Origin: Azorinus chamasolen
Taxonomy: Eukaryota; Mollusca; Bivalvia; Cardiida; Solecurtidae
Reading direction: 5' to 3'
NCBI GenBank assembly: GCA_963576725.1
Contig: OY755251.1
Location: 41,118,192-41,182,191 of the forward strand
DNA length: 64,000 bases
Shown here: positions 11,648 through 23,689 of the stretch, one piece after another
Numbering within the stretch: position 1 is the stretch's first letter
Layout of the letters: every line of letters begins with the position of its first letter
The notes under the pieces: model-generated
What the model saw: the letters and a program-made list of their open reading frames with translations, nothing else
Databases searched by the model: none
Told to the model about the DNA's origin: nothing
Program-made: the position numbers and the translations under genes

Positions 11648-11835
11648 AGTAGAGACCGTTTTTCTTCTTGCAATGAGCGCCATCGGCAGACCGGTAGAAA
11701 CAAGTCTAATTTTCAGGATTTAATGTACTTAACACTACTAGACGTAATTGCATTGTCTGGATCGGGAGGTTATATATAGCCTTCCTCCAGTAATGAATGT
11801 AATTACTGGAGCATCTGCAAATGGTCCTTAACAAG
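11648..11835 (-). repeat. Dispersed repeat H, copy 1 (inverted relative to 23690-23865)
   Basis: Reverse complement of 23690-23865: shared words include GAATGTAATTACTGGAGCAT, AAACAAGTCTAATTTTCAGG, GACGTAATTGCATTGTCTGG and TATATATAGCCTTCCTCCAG. A third partial copy is at 27770-27905. The class is unknown. Confidence 0.8.
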
Positions 11836-12002
11836 TTGGACCCTGTCTACTCACAGACGATGATACTTTCAGGGACCCTTGTGGAATTACTGCATTACCA
11901 TTGAAAGTGCAACTAGATTTTTTGTTGATAGAACATCGTGAAAGAGTGGTACATCCTGTTTCATATGTCATGTCATCGCCATTTTGATATTTTTTATTGT
12001 TA

Positions 12003-12240
12003 CAATTTTTCTCCATGTTCATTTATGTAAAACGTAATGACATCATGAATATTGATTAGATTAGTTTTTATTATAGCACATAGACACGGGACATTTTCGT
12101 CATGGCATAAACTTTAGAATCGTATCTATATTATATCATAAGCAAACAGAGCAGATATTCATCAGGCTGCTCTTACAGGAGCCATCTGATCTGGGTCTAC
12201 GATGCAAAGACATAGAAATGCGTATTAATGGAGCAAAGTG
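12003..12240. mobile_element. Family A MITE, near full length
   Basis: Left region CTCCATG...ATGACATCATGAATATTGAT, middle GACACGGGACATTTTCGTCA and GCATAAACTTTAGAATC, centre GCAAACAGAGCAGATATTCA / ATCTGATCTGGGTCTAC, right end TAATGGAGCAAAGTG, followed by TTAA at 12241-12244. The same order of blocks recurs at 16150-16340 and 44687-44902. The left terminus is eroded. Confidence 0.8.
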
Positions 12241-12609
12241 TTAAGTCTTGGAATGGTCAATCATTGTTTGAATATAGAGGCTATTCAAAACAAGTTTGAA
12301 GTTGATGGAGAATATTAAATGGCAACAATGTACTTATGAGCCTTCTGATCTCGGTCACCACTGTTTGCGAATTGTTAACAATTAGGATGCGTCGTCTGCT
12401 GATGTTTCCTCGGGTTTAGTTATCCATTCACATGCACTATAATTGTTTTTTCTTTTACATAATTAGTATGATGCAATTATATTAAATGATGTGACTCTTG
12501 AATACACAGTTTCTCATTTCAGCCTCCAGAATCTTCGGCGCCAAGTACATCTAATCTGCTACGATTGTCGTCTGCTTCAGGTTTAAAACTCTGGTAAACT
12601 TAAATTTCT

Positions 12610-12930
12610 TTCCACAATCATAATAAAAGTACAAGTATGAGTGATGCATGAAACACCACATACAAAACACACAGCCGCCCGATAAGCACCAGAACAAGAA
12701 AACACAGCAAATATACATATCTATCAAAACACAAAGAGACACATAGAAGACAAAACAAATAAACAATAGGGGGAATATGGAAGTACCGCATTGGAACGGT
12801 CAGTGACAATAGTCACTAGGGGTTTAAACCTGTTTAGGGGCGCCCAACCTCACACTTATTCCATCTCCACCCTAAAAGACAAACATTGTAAATAAACATA
12901 TCACCTCTCCGACTAACCTACAACAATCGC
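12610..12930 (-). repeat. Dispersed repeat R, copy 1
   Basis: Inverted copy of 32330-32600: both share the words for AAACACCACATACA, GACGCACAAAGAC-like, CAATAGGGGGAATATGGAAG, the AAACCGGTTTAAACC region, CACACTTATTCCATCTCCAC and TTGTAAATAAAC. Further partial copies are at 32993-33200 and 55516-55655. It may be the 3' region of a retroelement, but I see no coding part. Confidence 0.8.
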
Positions 12931-13795
12931 GATGGCAAACACAGTGGTATTTTACATGTAGAATGAAAACATAACAAAGTGAAATACACTTGTCAAGAAT
13001 TTGTATAGATCTTTCCATGTTAGTCAGAACATTGTCACATTCCAGAACCTCAGTACTTTGATTTGTTAGAATCTATTGGAGAGCGATGCAATGTTATTTA
13101 CGGGCGAGTGGTTTTGCACTGTCATTGGTTATTGGCATACATGTATGTACTCGTTGTCAGATACATACAGGCAGTCGTACCGTTGAGATGGTAGTCTAAG
13201 AAATTGATGGTTTGAGAACTGGACGTTGAATTATACTTTGTCACGTCCCATACCTGCTGCAGAGAGATGTTTTCTGTCGGGGGCTTCATCTAGATGCATT
13301 GACAGTAATAGAGGCTGGTTGTCACAGACGAATTCCCTTTTCCGCCCTTATCATAAGACCAAACGTATATTCTCTGACCGTAAATTTGAGCGTTGGAAGG
13401 GTCTACGGGATGTTGTCTTGGATTCCGAGTCGTCCATGCTGTGTGTCTAGTGTCAGCAATTATGGGGTGATGTAGCAGGCATCATTTTATCCTTTTACGC
13501 ATGTGTAACAGTGTGCAGAGACATGTATATACAGCTCGTTTGTTTATAGGGACGGACTCGTTTGCTTGTACAAGTAGCAGAACTTGTTCTAGTGAGAACT
13601 GCAATTCTAGCGACGCACATGTAGTAGACACATGGGACTGTTTTATGTCTTATTTTAGAGCTGTTTCTATAGTGTAAATTCTTATAATATAAATGTGAGG
13701 TTATATTTAGTGCTGTCAGTAACGTACAGATGGTAACTACATAGTAAAGAGTAGAGGAGAATGTATTCAGTAGGTCTATGCTGATGTTTGAATAG
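12931..13795. other. Spacer with one unassigned 74-codon ORF
   Basis: An ORF on the + strand at 13226-13450 has mixed composition and no motif I recognise. Nothing else is seen. It is more likely chance than a gene. Confidence 0.35.
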
Positions 13796-13799
13796 CTGT

Positions 13800-14045
13800 G
13801 TGGTGGAGACTCACTTTAATGACTGTTACTTTTAGCCTGGGTGGCTTCTCAGTGAGTGTTTCATTGCCTAAGTGGCTTAGACTATATTCTTAGTGAATAT
13901 AAATAACTTTGTGGTTTGACACTGCCTATGTGGCTTATTTTCCTTAGTGGACACTTTTGCCTTAGTGGCTAAACATTGCCTATGTGGTGTAAGTAGACCT
14001 TAGTGATCTGACACTTAATGGTAGCCTGTGTGGCAGAACATTTTA
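13800..14045. repeat. Degenerate repeats of GCCTATGTGGCTT / CCTTAGTGG
   Basis: TGCCTA(T/A)GTGGCTTA and CCTTAGTGGNNA alternate about eight times with strong drift, as in an old minisatellite. A short (TA)n follows at 14054-14072. Confidence 0.65.
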
Positions 14046-14344
14046 GTGAATCGGTATATATATATATATATTAAAAAAGACTAAATGTTATATGGGTTTA
14101 AAATCTTTAATTAATAACTTAAAAATGCGCGACGTGTTTCATCAGATCATCAGGCGCAATAGTATATATATATATGAGTTAGACCTATAGTTGCATTGTA
14201 CGTTATATTATGTTGATAGTCGAATGTATATTTAAATAGATTGATATACTGGACAGTCTCGTTATTTACTTGTTCTATTGAAACGAATTCCGGAATCACA
14301 GTTGGCCAGCCAGTGGAAAATTGTGACAACAATAGAAACTCAAA

Positions 14345-14400
14345 CAATGCAGATGCGGTTAAGACGCCGAGTTATTCGGCGTGTCATCTGGATCCAATTA
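14345..14400. mobile_element. Family D MITE fragment at the foldback insertion site
   Basis: GACGCCGAGTTATTCGGCGT and CATCTGGATCCAAT are the family D centre and right arm. It ends just before the 9-bp duplication bordering the foldback element. Confidence 0.65.
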
Positions 14401-14405
14401 TATAA

Positions 14406-14414
14406 CCTTTTTCT
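14406..14414. repeat. Target-site duplication, left copy (CCTTTTTCT)
   Basis: Perfect 9-bp match to 20883-20891, directly adjoining the inverted termini AGCTAT / ATAGCT. Confidence 0.85.
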
Positions 14415-15645
14415 AGCTATATGAAGTTGGCAGTGAGTTGTGGGTTGGGTGTTGGACATTCATTTCTATAACTTGGCGTGCGAATATCCAAATGGTAACG
14501 AAACCACAGCCAGCAGTATGTGGGATATTCGTTTCCTATAGTGCGAACACACAGCTACATGTAGAAGGGCATAGCTGGAAGTGGGTTGGACATTCAAACA
14601 CATGATCACATGTTAATTCGAATAAACTTCTAGCCGCAAATACCCTGCCAGAAGTGAGTTCGACATTCGTTAAATGCGAAACAAGAACTATTAATCGAAT
14701 GTCTAATTGGCAGTGGGTTGGACATTCAAACGCATGTTAATTCGAATACACTTCTAGCCGCGAAAACCCAGCCAGCAGCGAGTTGGACATTCGTTAAATG
14801 CGAACACACAACGGAAAATCGAAGGTCGAACTGGCAGTGGGTTGGACATTCAAACATATGATCACATATTAATTTGAAATCACTTCCAGCCGCGAATACC
14901 CTGCCAGAAGTGAGTTCGACATTCGTTAAATTCGAACCCACAACTATTAATCGAATGTCTAACATGCAGTGGGTTGGACATTCAAACACATGATCACATG
15001 TTAATTCGAATACACTTCTAGCCGCGAATATCCAGCCAGAAGTGAGTTGGACATTCGAATGCATACCACAACTGAAAATATAATGTCTATCTGACTGTGA
15101 GTTAGACATTCAAACACATGATACATGTAATATGTTAATTCGAATACACTTTTAGTCGCGAATACCCTGCCAGAAGTGAGTTGGACATTCGTTAAATGCG
15201 AACCCGCAACTGAAAATCAATTTTTTATCTGGCAGTGTTCATTCAAACACATGATCACATGTTAATTCGAATACACTTCTATCCCTAAATACCCAGCAAG
15301 AAGTGAGTTGAATATTCTTTAAATGTGAACCCTTAACTGAAAATCGAATGTCTAACATTTTTCTGGCAGGCAGTGGGTTAGACATTCAAACACATGATCG
15401 CATGCTAATTCGAATACACTTCTAGCCGCGAATGCCCAGCCAGAAGTGAGTTGGACATTCGTTAAATGAGAATCCACACCTGAAAATCGAATGTCTAACT
15501 GACAGTTGGTTGGACATTCAAACACATGATCACATGTTAATTCGAATACACTTCTCGCCGCGAATACCCTGCCAGAAGTGAGTTGGACATTCGTTAATTG
15601 GGAAACCACAACTGATAATTGAATGTCTAACTGGCAGTGGGTTGG
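14415..15645 (-). repeat. Left arm of the foldback element, outer part with ~132-bp units
   Basis: The unit contains GTTGGACATTCAAACACATG, ATCACATGTTAATTCGAATA, CACTTCTAGCCGCGAATACC and CAGCCAGAAGTGAGTTGGAC. Starts of GACATTCAAA at 14721, 14845, 14977 and 15105 give spacings of 124, 132 and 128. About eight units are present, more diverged than in the right arm. Confidence 0.92.
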
Positions 15646-15935
15646 ATAATGAATGATGAATGAATGAATAAATGAATAAATGAATGAATGAAATACTTTA
15701 TTTAACGAGGGTAGCTCAATTAGTCACAATGACTAATCTACCTTGAGGCCCTCAAAACAAGCATTTCATACAAAATACAAAACAGTAAAACACAGATCTA
15801 TATACACAAGAAATCAATGTTCAGAAATTCAGTAATGTTGCGTCTGGATAATTAATAAATGTTGTCTGCTTCATTTTGTAGATTTATTCTTTATGGACAC
15901 GCATTTGGATCCTGATAAAACTCCGAGTAACATGG
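15646..15935 (-). mobile_element. Non-LTR/SINE 3'-tail repeat T, copy 1
   Basis: Read on the minus strand it ends AATAAAGTATTTCATTCATT, a 3' terminus with an (ATTC)n tail, preceded by GAGGGCCTCAAGGTAGATTA. The stretch through TAATGTTGCGTCTG...GACACGCATTTGGAT is shared with 54184-54460. Other copies: 16420-16560 and 17125-17245. No ORF. Confidence 0.75.
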
Positions 15936-15965
15936 CGTCTAATCTGGATCCAATCTGTTATCATA
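15900..15965. mobile_element. Family D MITE centre fragment
   Basis: GCATTTGGATCCTGATAAAA, CTCCGAG..ACATGGCGTCT and ATCTGGATCCAATCTGTT correspond to the family D arms and centre. Confidence 0.6.
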
Positions 15966-16149
15966 GATTTGATTGGCCACTAGCATCCAAATAGTTAATA
16001 TAAAGCTATAATATATAAGGTGTTGCACATAAAAAATGAAATGCATAAATGACATCTGATCCCGATTCAGGTGGATGAATGCACGCGCTATTAAAATCAC
16101 ACATTTGACGTCTCGTCTGGATCGAAACTGTTTGCAGATTTGTGTAAGA

Positions 16150-16340
16150 AACAGTGATATGAATATTAATTAGATGTCTTGATAAGGACATATGAACACA
16201 GGACATTTTGGTTCAGGCAGAAAATGCAGAATCAGATCTATATTATACCATATGATAAGCAAACAGAACAGACCTTGACCAGATGGCTCCTGTAGAAGCT
16301 TTCTGATCTGGGTATGCTCTGTTTGCAAGCATGAATGAAT
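16150..16340. mobile_element. Family A MITE
   Basis: GAACACAGGACATTTTGGTT, GCAGAATCAGATCTATATTA, GCAAACAGAACAGACC, GATGGCTCCTGTAGAAGC and ATGCTCTGTTTGCAA follow the family A order. It lies inside the left-arm insertion. Confidence 0.75.
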
Positions 16341-16419
16341 AAATGGGATCGAAACTGTATGCAGAAGGTTTATGACGGATTGAATGAATGAATGAAGGGC
16401 TTTCAGCGTAACTCAATTA

Positions 16420-16560
16420 ATCTAAATGAATGAATGAATAAAATACCTTAATCAATAAGGGTAGCTCGGTTAGCCAAATGGCTAATCTACCCCGAGGCCC
16501 TCTGAATCGGTACATTTCATACATTTATGAGCAAAAAATATCAATCACGGAACATATTAT
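16420..16560 (-). mobile_element. Repeat T (retroelement 3' tail), copy 2
   Basis: AATGAATGAATAAAATACCT, AAGGGTAGCTCGGTTAGCC and CTAATCTACC..GAGGCCCTC match repeat T copy 1 in the same orientation. Confidence 0.75.
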
Positions 16561-17120
16561 TAAACAATGTGTCAAGTACAGTAGTTACGCTAAACTAAAC
16601 CATTTCAATAATGCAAAATGAAATCAGCATAATTATACAAACTACAGCAACAAATAGAACTGAACCAAGCCAGAAACCTCATTGGAAAGTTTCCTAATTG
16701 GATCGGTTCCATTTGCGCCATGTGCCTATATACATACTGTACATTTATACTTTTGATTTGATGATGTAATTATCATTAATAGTAATCAAAGGTAGTGCTA
16801 TTAACATGTTAACTTTGAAAAAAAGTAAGTTTTCATTGATGCAAAAGATTAAAAATATCAAACCATGTACCCTATGTAACCTTTACAAAGAAATTGTATA
16901 TTTATTCAGGCATAGAATTAGGCAGAGAAATAAATTTAGTAAATAATCTAATGTGATTATCGTGTGACATTGAACTGGTTTAAAAAATGCTTTAAAAACA
17001 ATAGCAACAGTATCTAACATATGCAAATAAAAATAAAAACAATGCTAGACGACTTCCAACATTGTGAGTTACAAACCTACATACGTCCCCTAGATTTAGA
17101 CAAGAAACTTGAACAGCGTC
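16561..17120. other. AT-rich spacer inside the left-arm insertion
   Basis: No gene or repeat recognised. Confidence 0.5.
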
Positions 17121-17124
17121 TACT

Positions 17125-17245
17125 ATGAATGAACATTGAATGAATTGAACGACATTATTTAGCAAGGGTGACTAATCTTCATTGAGTCCCTCAATTAAAA
17201 CAATCTCATACAAAGTACCAAACATTAAACAAAGTAACAATTCAG
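17125..17245 (-). mobile_element. Repeat T (retroelement 3' tail), copy 3, diverged
   Basis: TGAATGAATTGAACGACATT, AGCAAGGGTGACTAATCTTC and TTGAGTCCCTCAATTAAAAC are a diverged repeat T. Confidence 0.65.
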
Positions 17246-17619
17246 TTACAATGTGCGAAAGCGCTCTTCTGTCCCAAACAAATAATAAGAGACTCAGACA
17301 ATGAGGATTATGTTTACAATAAAGGGCCAGATCAGACACTAAAACCCCTAGTGTCTGATCCAGTCCCACACTGCAAATTTATGGGTGAAAGAAAAACGCT
17401 TCCGTTATTGCATACAAAATATTTATGAAACGATTTTAAAATAAATACACTTGGCATAAGAAAACCCTTTGACTTTCAGCTTGCAGAGAATTTGTCTTGT
17501 GTTTATTTTTGTCGGCTGCCAAAGTTTAGTAAAGTTACGAAAAGAAATTCTTAGTGCAATATCAGTGTCACGCAATTAGGATCCTAATTACATATGATCT
17601 ATTATTTCCGATATTGCAG

Positions 17620-18148
17620 ACATCACATGTTAATTCGAATACATAGCTACTCTCGAACACACAGGCAGAAGTGAGTTGGGCATTCGTTAAATGGGAACCC
17701 ACAACTGATAATAGAATGTCTAACTGGCAGTGAGTTAGGCATTCATACACCTGATCACATGTTAATTCGAATACACTGCTAGCCTCGAATACACTGCTAG
17801 CCTCTGCTAGCCTCGAATACACTGCTAGCCGCGAATACACAGCCAGAAATGAGTTCGACATTCGTTAAATTCAAACCCACCGCCGATATGCGAATGTCTA
17901 ACTTGCACTAAGTTGAACATTCAGACATATGATCACATGTTAATGTGTATACATTGCCAGCAGCGAACTTGTTTTCGAATTTGGGTCATGGGATGAGCCA
18001 AAAAAAAAACCCAGCTCGGCGTGCGTATGGGTCAGGGTGGATCAGGATGTTAGGTGTTGATATAGCCTTAAAAGCCTTCAAAGTTGATCCCTGTATGGTC
18101 TTACGTTACGCGGTAGGCATAGGTGTAAACGTATGTCTTATTTTAAGT
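17620..18148 (-). repeat. Left arm of the foldback element, inner part
   Basis: Two to three 132-bp units with GCTAGCCTCGAATACACT duplicated, then a unique inner segment (GCCAGCAGCGAAC...GTAGGCATAGGTGTAAAC) that is inverted at 19033-19370. The right arm carries about 130 bp here (within 19150-19320) that is missing on the left. Confidence 0.85.
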
Positions 18149-18149
18149 A

Positions 18150-18301
<152 letters not shown>

Positions 18302-19032
18302 TAAAAAGGAAGCTTTTTATGGAAATAGACTGCGGGTAGACCAGACCCTCTGGTTTGGGTATACGAAGACGGAATCGAACATGAAGAAATGCATGGGAAA
18401 TGCTTCGAATAAGGATCTGAAGAGATCGGTGAAGTTTCAAGGAAATCGGATAGAGGAAAATAACAGTTTCGGATTTTTTGTAGGGGCCCGGGTGGTAAAA
18501 AATCGAAAATATATTTTACTCTAAGGTAGGACATTATTAGTTATTGCGTTTATCACTTACCCAATACGGAAACATTGAGGCGACACGATAGCCGAGTTCC
18601 CCTATTCATCCTACATACCCCCTATACATGTATTTCCGTAGTTGGTCAGCGACAAATCCAATAACTGAATCATTTCATCGATCACTTTCCATCCATTTAT
18701 TTTGACCCATATGATGACTAGGGTACGTGAGTAGTGTTGCACTTATAATTACTACTCATGAACAGATTCAATAAAACCGAGTCTGCAATTTTCTCTTTTT
18801 GCATTGCTACTTTTGCTTTCGAAGGATCTCCCACTTTCAGAATATTGTTTTTATTACGGAAATGATGTTGACGTTAAAATGGCGTCAATGTTAATATTAT
18901 ATGAAGATGCGCGTCACAATTTTGAAGGTCTAGATATCTTCAGATCCGTATTTGGAGAATTTCCCATCAATATTTTCATGTTCTATTTTTATCATTATAC
19001 CCCCAAACACAGGGGTCAAGGCTACCCTGGGA
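18302..19032. other. Unpaired spacer (loop) of the foldback element
   Basis: Single-copy within the window. It carries an ORF of 80 codons (18804-19046) with no motif I recognise. It does not encode a recognisable transposase. Confidence 0.5.
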
Positions 19033-20882
19033 TCCTCAAAATGTAGCATAAATTTACACCTATGCCTACGTTGTAACGCAGGGCCATACAGGGATCAACT
19101 TTACAGGCCTTTAAGGCTATATCAACACTTAACATCCTGACCCACCCTGACTCCTACCCCACCAAAGCTATTTTTGAGAAATTTGAAAAAGTAAAATCGT
19201 CAATTTCACTCAAGTTATGATTTTTTCTTATGCCAGAAAAGATAACAATAACCCCCTTAATAAAAAAGTCGATTTTTCGAGGTTATAGTTAAGGGTAGGG
19301 CCTAGCCCTCAGACCCAAATTCGGAAAAATATTCGCTGCTGGCAGTGTGTTCTCATTAATATATGATATGTTTGAATGATTAACTCACTGCCAGTTAGAC
19401 ATTCGCTATTCAGCTATGGGTTCGCATTGAACGAATGTTCAACTCACTTCTGGCTGTGTATTCCGTATTTCGAGGCTAGCAGTGTATTCGCTTGAATCCA
19501 TGATCGGATGTTGAACGTCCAACTCACTGCCAGATAGACATTCGATTTTAAGTTGTGTGTTCGCATTTAACGAGTGTCCAACTCACTTCTTGCTGGGTAT
19601 TCGCGTGCTAGAAGTGTATTCGAATTAACATGCGATCATGTGTTTGAATGTCCAACTCGCTACCAGATAGACATTCGATTTTCAGTTATGGGTTTGCATT
19701 TAACGAATGTCCAACTCACTTCTGGCAGGGTATTCGCGGCGAGAAGTGTATTCGAATTAACATGTGATCATGTGTTTGAATGTCCAACCAACTGCCAGTT
19801 AGACATTGGATTAATAGTTGTGGTTCGCATTTCATGAATGGCCGACTCACTCCTGGCTGGGTATTCGCGAGTAGAAGTGTATTCGAATTAACAGGTGATC
19901 ATGGGTTTGAATGTCCAACCAACTGCCAATTAGACATTCGATTTTCAGTTGTTGGTTCGCATTTAACGAATGTCCAACTCACTTCTGGCTGGGTATTCGC
20001 GACTGGAAGTGTATTCGAATTAAACTGTGATCATGTGTTTGAATGTCCAATCCACTGCCAGTTAGACATTCGATTTTCCGTTGTGTGTTCGCATTTAACG
20101 AATGTCCAATTCACTTCTGGTTGGATATTCGCGGCTAGAAGTGTATTCGAATTAACAGGTGATCATGGGTTTGAATGTCCAACCAACTGCCAATTAGACA
20201 TTCGATTTTCAGTTGTTGGTTCGCATTTAACGAATGTCCAACTCACTTCTGGCTGGGTATTCGCGACTGGAAGTGTATTCGAATTAAACTGTGATCATGT
20301 GTTTGAATGTCCAATCCACTGCCAGTTAGACATTCGATTTTCCGTTGTGTGTTCGCATTTAACGAATGTCCAATTCACTTCTGGTTGGATATTCGCGGCT
20401 AGAAGTGTATTCGAATTAACATGTGATCATGTGTTTGAATGTCCAACTCGCTACCAGAGAGACATTCGATTTTCAGTTGTGGGTTCCGCAGTTAAGGAAT
20501 TTCGAACTCATTTCTGGCTGGGTATTCGCGGCTAGAAGTGTATTCGAATTAACATGTGATCATGTGTTTGAATCTCCAACCCACTGCCAGTTAGACATTC
20601 GATTAATAGTTGTGGGCTCGCATTTAACGAATATCCAACTCACTTCTGGCTGGGTTTTCGCGGCTAGAAGCGTATTCGAATTAACATGTGATCATGTGTT
20701 TGAATGTCCAACCCACTTCTAGCTATGCACTTCTAGCTACATGTATGTGTTCGCACTATAGGGAACGAATGTCCAACTTACTGCTGGCTGTGGTTTCGTT
20801 ACCATTTGGGTATTCGCACGCAAAGTTATAGAAATGAATGTCCAACACCCAACCCACAACTCACTGCTAACTTCACATAGCT
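19033..20882 (+). repeat. Right arm of the foldback element with ~132-bp units
   Basis: About nine units of GAATGTCCAACTCACTTCTG / GCTGGGTATTCGCGGCTAGA / AGTGTATTCGAATTAACATG / TGATCATGTGTTTGAATGTC. The period 132 is 44 codons, which keeps a long ORF (19780-20535) open. A 264-bp block (two units) at about 19891 is repeated at about 20155, so homogenisation also works on dimers. Confidence 0.92.
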
Positions 20883-20891
20883 CCTTTTTCT
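20883..20891. repeat. Target-site duplication, right copy (CCTTTTTCT)
   Basis: Perfect match to 14406-14414, adjoining the right terminus ATAGCT. Confidence 0.85.
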
Positions 20892-21385
20892 TGAGTTTGG
20901 GATCAGTCAGATACTTGAGAATTATTTCAGACTCAGAAGTTTTATAACCTTTGACCCAGTATGTGCACATGGTTATAAATGTAAAAAGAATACAAACTAG
21001 TATGTCTAACTTCATTTGCTGTATCTACACAGTATTATACACCAAAATAGTGTGTAGTATGAGCTTTACTTATAATGGTTTTACTTTTTGCACCTCTCTT
21101 CATATGATTGTATGTCTCCTTTCCCAAATATACTGGAAAGTTCGCAAATGAGTTCGATCTTTCTTTGAAGGTTCTCGATGATACCTCGAATAAAACATGT
21201 TGAAAATAAACGAAACAATGGACACATTTTATATTCACTTGTTGACATTAATGACGACTTGGATCGTCTTTGCAAACAGGCTGGATTCCGATGGTTGTAC
21301 CGGAGCCTCATTAGGACCCGAGCCGTCTCAAAATCGTGTTTGTATATGAAGCAGTCACACTAGTACCAGATCTTTATTTCAGCAG
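20892..21385. other. Spacer, nothing recognised
   Basis: Short overlapping ORFs on both strands, none with recognisable homology. Confidence 0.5.
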
Positions 21386-21391
21386 ACATTA

Positions 21392-21582
21392 GCAGAGCTT
21401 CAGATAAGGTACGGAAAAACATTTTCAAGAATGACTCCTTCATTTCTCCATCAAACCCTATACCGTGACCACTCTTTAGAATCGTCTCGAAGAGATAATT
21501 CTAAAGAGTAGTCACAGTATAGGGTTTGGTGGAGAGATGTCGATTTTAGTATGTGGGTACGCATCCTTATCTTTAGCTCTGC
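21392..21582. mobile_element. Family F MITE, full length
   Basis: The left end GCAGAGCTTCAGATAAGG and the right end CCTTATCTTTAGCTCTGC are inverted repeats. The centre is a long hairpin: ACCCTATACCGTGACCACTC plus TTTAGAATC against ATTCTAAAGAGTAGTCACAG plus TATAGGGTTTGGTGGAGA. No coding capacity. The duplication size is unclear at this copy. Confidence 0.85.
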
Positions 21583-21845
21583 ATTCTTAGTTCACATACT
21601 GGTGATACACTATAGTCTACTATGATATAATATGATAGTTTAGTATTATATATGTTTCATGTCAGACGTTATCCATAAGTCCACTGAAATATATACTGCC
21701 TTTATTTAAAGTATGGTTTTCGGACAGGTGTCATCTGCCATCGATTTCCTGTTAACCCTTTAAATGAAATTTAAAATCGCAATAGTTCACCACTGTTTAA
21801 AGGTAGAGTTCATTGGGTATAATATTAATTGTGAGAGGAATTTGA

Positions 21846-21917
21846 ATGGCAGACAATGCAGACTTTGATCAAAGGGTCCGCTATGTGTCCTCTTATCTGG
21901 GTCTACATTGTGTGCAA
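21846..21917. mobile_element. Family A MITE centre, diverged
   Basis: GCAGACAATGCAGACTTTGA ... CTTATCTGGGTCTACATTGT plus GTGCAA are the family A arms. A TTAACCCTTTAAATG start is visible at 21752. Confidence 0.6.
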
Positions 21918-21924
21918 TTGACAT

Positions 21925-23210
21925 TGAACTCATTGTCTGTATTAAACGAGCTGAATATGGAATATGGAAAATATTTCCAAGATGTACTTGACCGAATGGT
22001 ACCAATTGGTAAAAATATGAATGTTGAGTATAACGTGTAACTATTTTAACAGAGGTCTATATGAACATAATAAACGAGAAGCTGTTCATCGTTGTCTCCG
22101 AGATCATCCTCAGATATCTAACCTGTCGAAATGTGTCAGCTTCTCGAAATATAGATTTGAAATGTTCACTAAACTCTCTGCTCCTTGTTGGTATATTGTG
22201 AAAGTATCGAACAAAATTAACAACTCCGGAATAGCGATACGACAAATATGCCGCGTACATACGGGTACGCAAACTGTGTGTTTAGTCCGTCACTGCGCGT
22301 ACACATATTTTAAGTCAGAGTGCATACAACCACGTGCAGCACATTATGAAATTAATAATAAGACATTTGAGGTATGTGTCCAACGAAAAATGTAATCAAT
22401 GCGTCTCTAAAACAGACCAGACAATACCTTTCTAAAATTAGAGGACCATAACTCCGCCAAACCTCATTAAAACTAAATTAGCTGACGATATGCGCACATA
22501 CATTTAGTATGAATCATTTGTATGGAGTATGGTTGAAACCAATGATGCAAAACGTTTATTTTCGAATTACAATCTCAGTCCCCAAAACCCTATATCAACA
22601 ATTCAACCATTTCAGGTAGATAATGATGCATTTTAGGAACCCCCCTATTTATGGCTCATCTTTGAATTATCATTTAGATAACAAATTTGGTAGAAATAGA
22701 TGCCAGAGATAATATCCACATCTCAAGAGAATAGGATTAATGCAAAATAATGAGATGGTTAAAGAATGTATGTTGCTGTTAAACTTTCACTTCCACTGCT
22801 GGAGATATATGTTTAACAAGATCTTGAAAGTATCACTAGCCTCTAACAAGGCACGTGTATTGCTACATTCTAACCAAACAGAGCTGTTTTGCATTACATT
22901 TATTCAGTATTATTTCGTAAGGTTCACGGTATCCCCCACTCGAGTAATTCGTCGTCTCCTCTGTTTCCCAGCAATTGTCACTAGAGCCTGTCTCACCTCT
23001 ATTCTATTTCAAGCAGCCATTTTCTTGTTTCGACTCCCGTATTTATTCTGCAAGTGGCCGGTTTAAAGGGTATTTCCTGATCTTTATTGCAATTCAAAGA
23101 CTTAAATAGTCAAACGTAAAATTACTTACTGATTTTTCAAGTTATAACAAATATCGCATTTAAACGGTGTAATTCTTTGAAGAGCCCTTCTAAAGTAGAA
23201 CCCCATCTTG
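21925..23210. other. Spacer with two unassigned ORFs
   Basis: ORFs on the + strand at 22021-22395 (124 codons) and 22740-23066 (108 codons) show no recognisable domain. The second is rich in aromatic and hydrophobic residues. I treat them as chance ORFs. Confidence 0.4.
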
Positions 23211-23214
23211 AATG

Positions 23215-23400
23215 AATAAAAATGGATGCCTTTAAAAGCAAATGGCTACTAAATGCAGGATCAACGTAATGCAGAAAATCCATTTGGCAACGTTCTGCAA
23301 ATCTATCGCCCTGTATTTAGCTGGCATCAGGTTTTAAAAATCCACTGCAGGATTATGCATCATCTTTTGGTGTCGTTTTAGAGAATTTTAGCTGTAAATC
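23215..23400. mobile_element. Family E MITE, eroded
   Basis: CAAATGGCTACTAAATGCAG, GCAACGTTCTGCAAATCTAT and CGCCCTGTATTTAGCTGGCA correspond to the arms and centre of family E. Termini are not clear. Confidence 0.5.
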
Positions 23401-23689
23401 GTTTGCAAGAAATAATCCCTCACGCGAGAAACAAATATGTTGACTTCGTCATTTTAGACGACTTTACCGTATATTGCATGGGGGTAAATTAATTAGAATG
23501 ATTCTAAATTTCTAATATCGCTACATTGAGTTGGTGTGACCAGTTCCTGTATTGCCATTAATGGGTCCTGTAAAACGTGCTTCTCTTATACATTGGGCTT
23601 TTCATTGTACCACAACGTTTTGCTAATAAACTGATTGATATTGGAGTATTAAATGAAAATGTCATCATCTGTGATGATTGAAGTCGGCT

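Larger units (their letters stand above)
15646..17619. other. ~2-kb insertion confined to the left arm
   Basis: The 132-bp array stops within a unit at GTGGGTTGGA and resumes at CACATGTTAATTCG. The right arm has no counterpart. The insert holds retroelement-tail repeats with ATGA-type microsatellites, a family A MITE and family D pieces, described separately. Confidence 0.7.

Noticed and set aside
13226..13450. 74-codon ORF as a retroelement fragment
   Set aside because: No motif of reverse transcriptase, integrase or gag could be identified.
19574..20722. Repeat protein encoded by the foldback arms
   Set aside because: The 132-bp unit is a multiple of three and its open frame is sufficient explanation. 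There is no start context, domain or independent evidence.
22021..23066. Two + strand ORFs (124 and 108 codons) as genes
   Set aside because: No recognisable domain, AT-rich random composition, and no splice or promoter context that I can defend.
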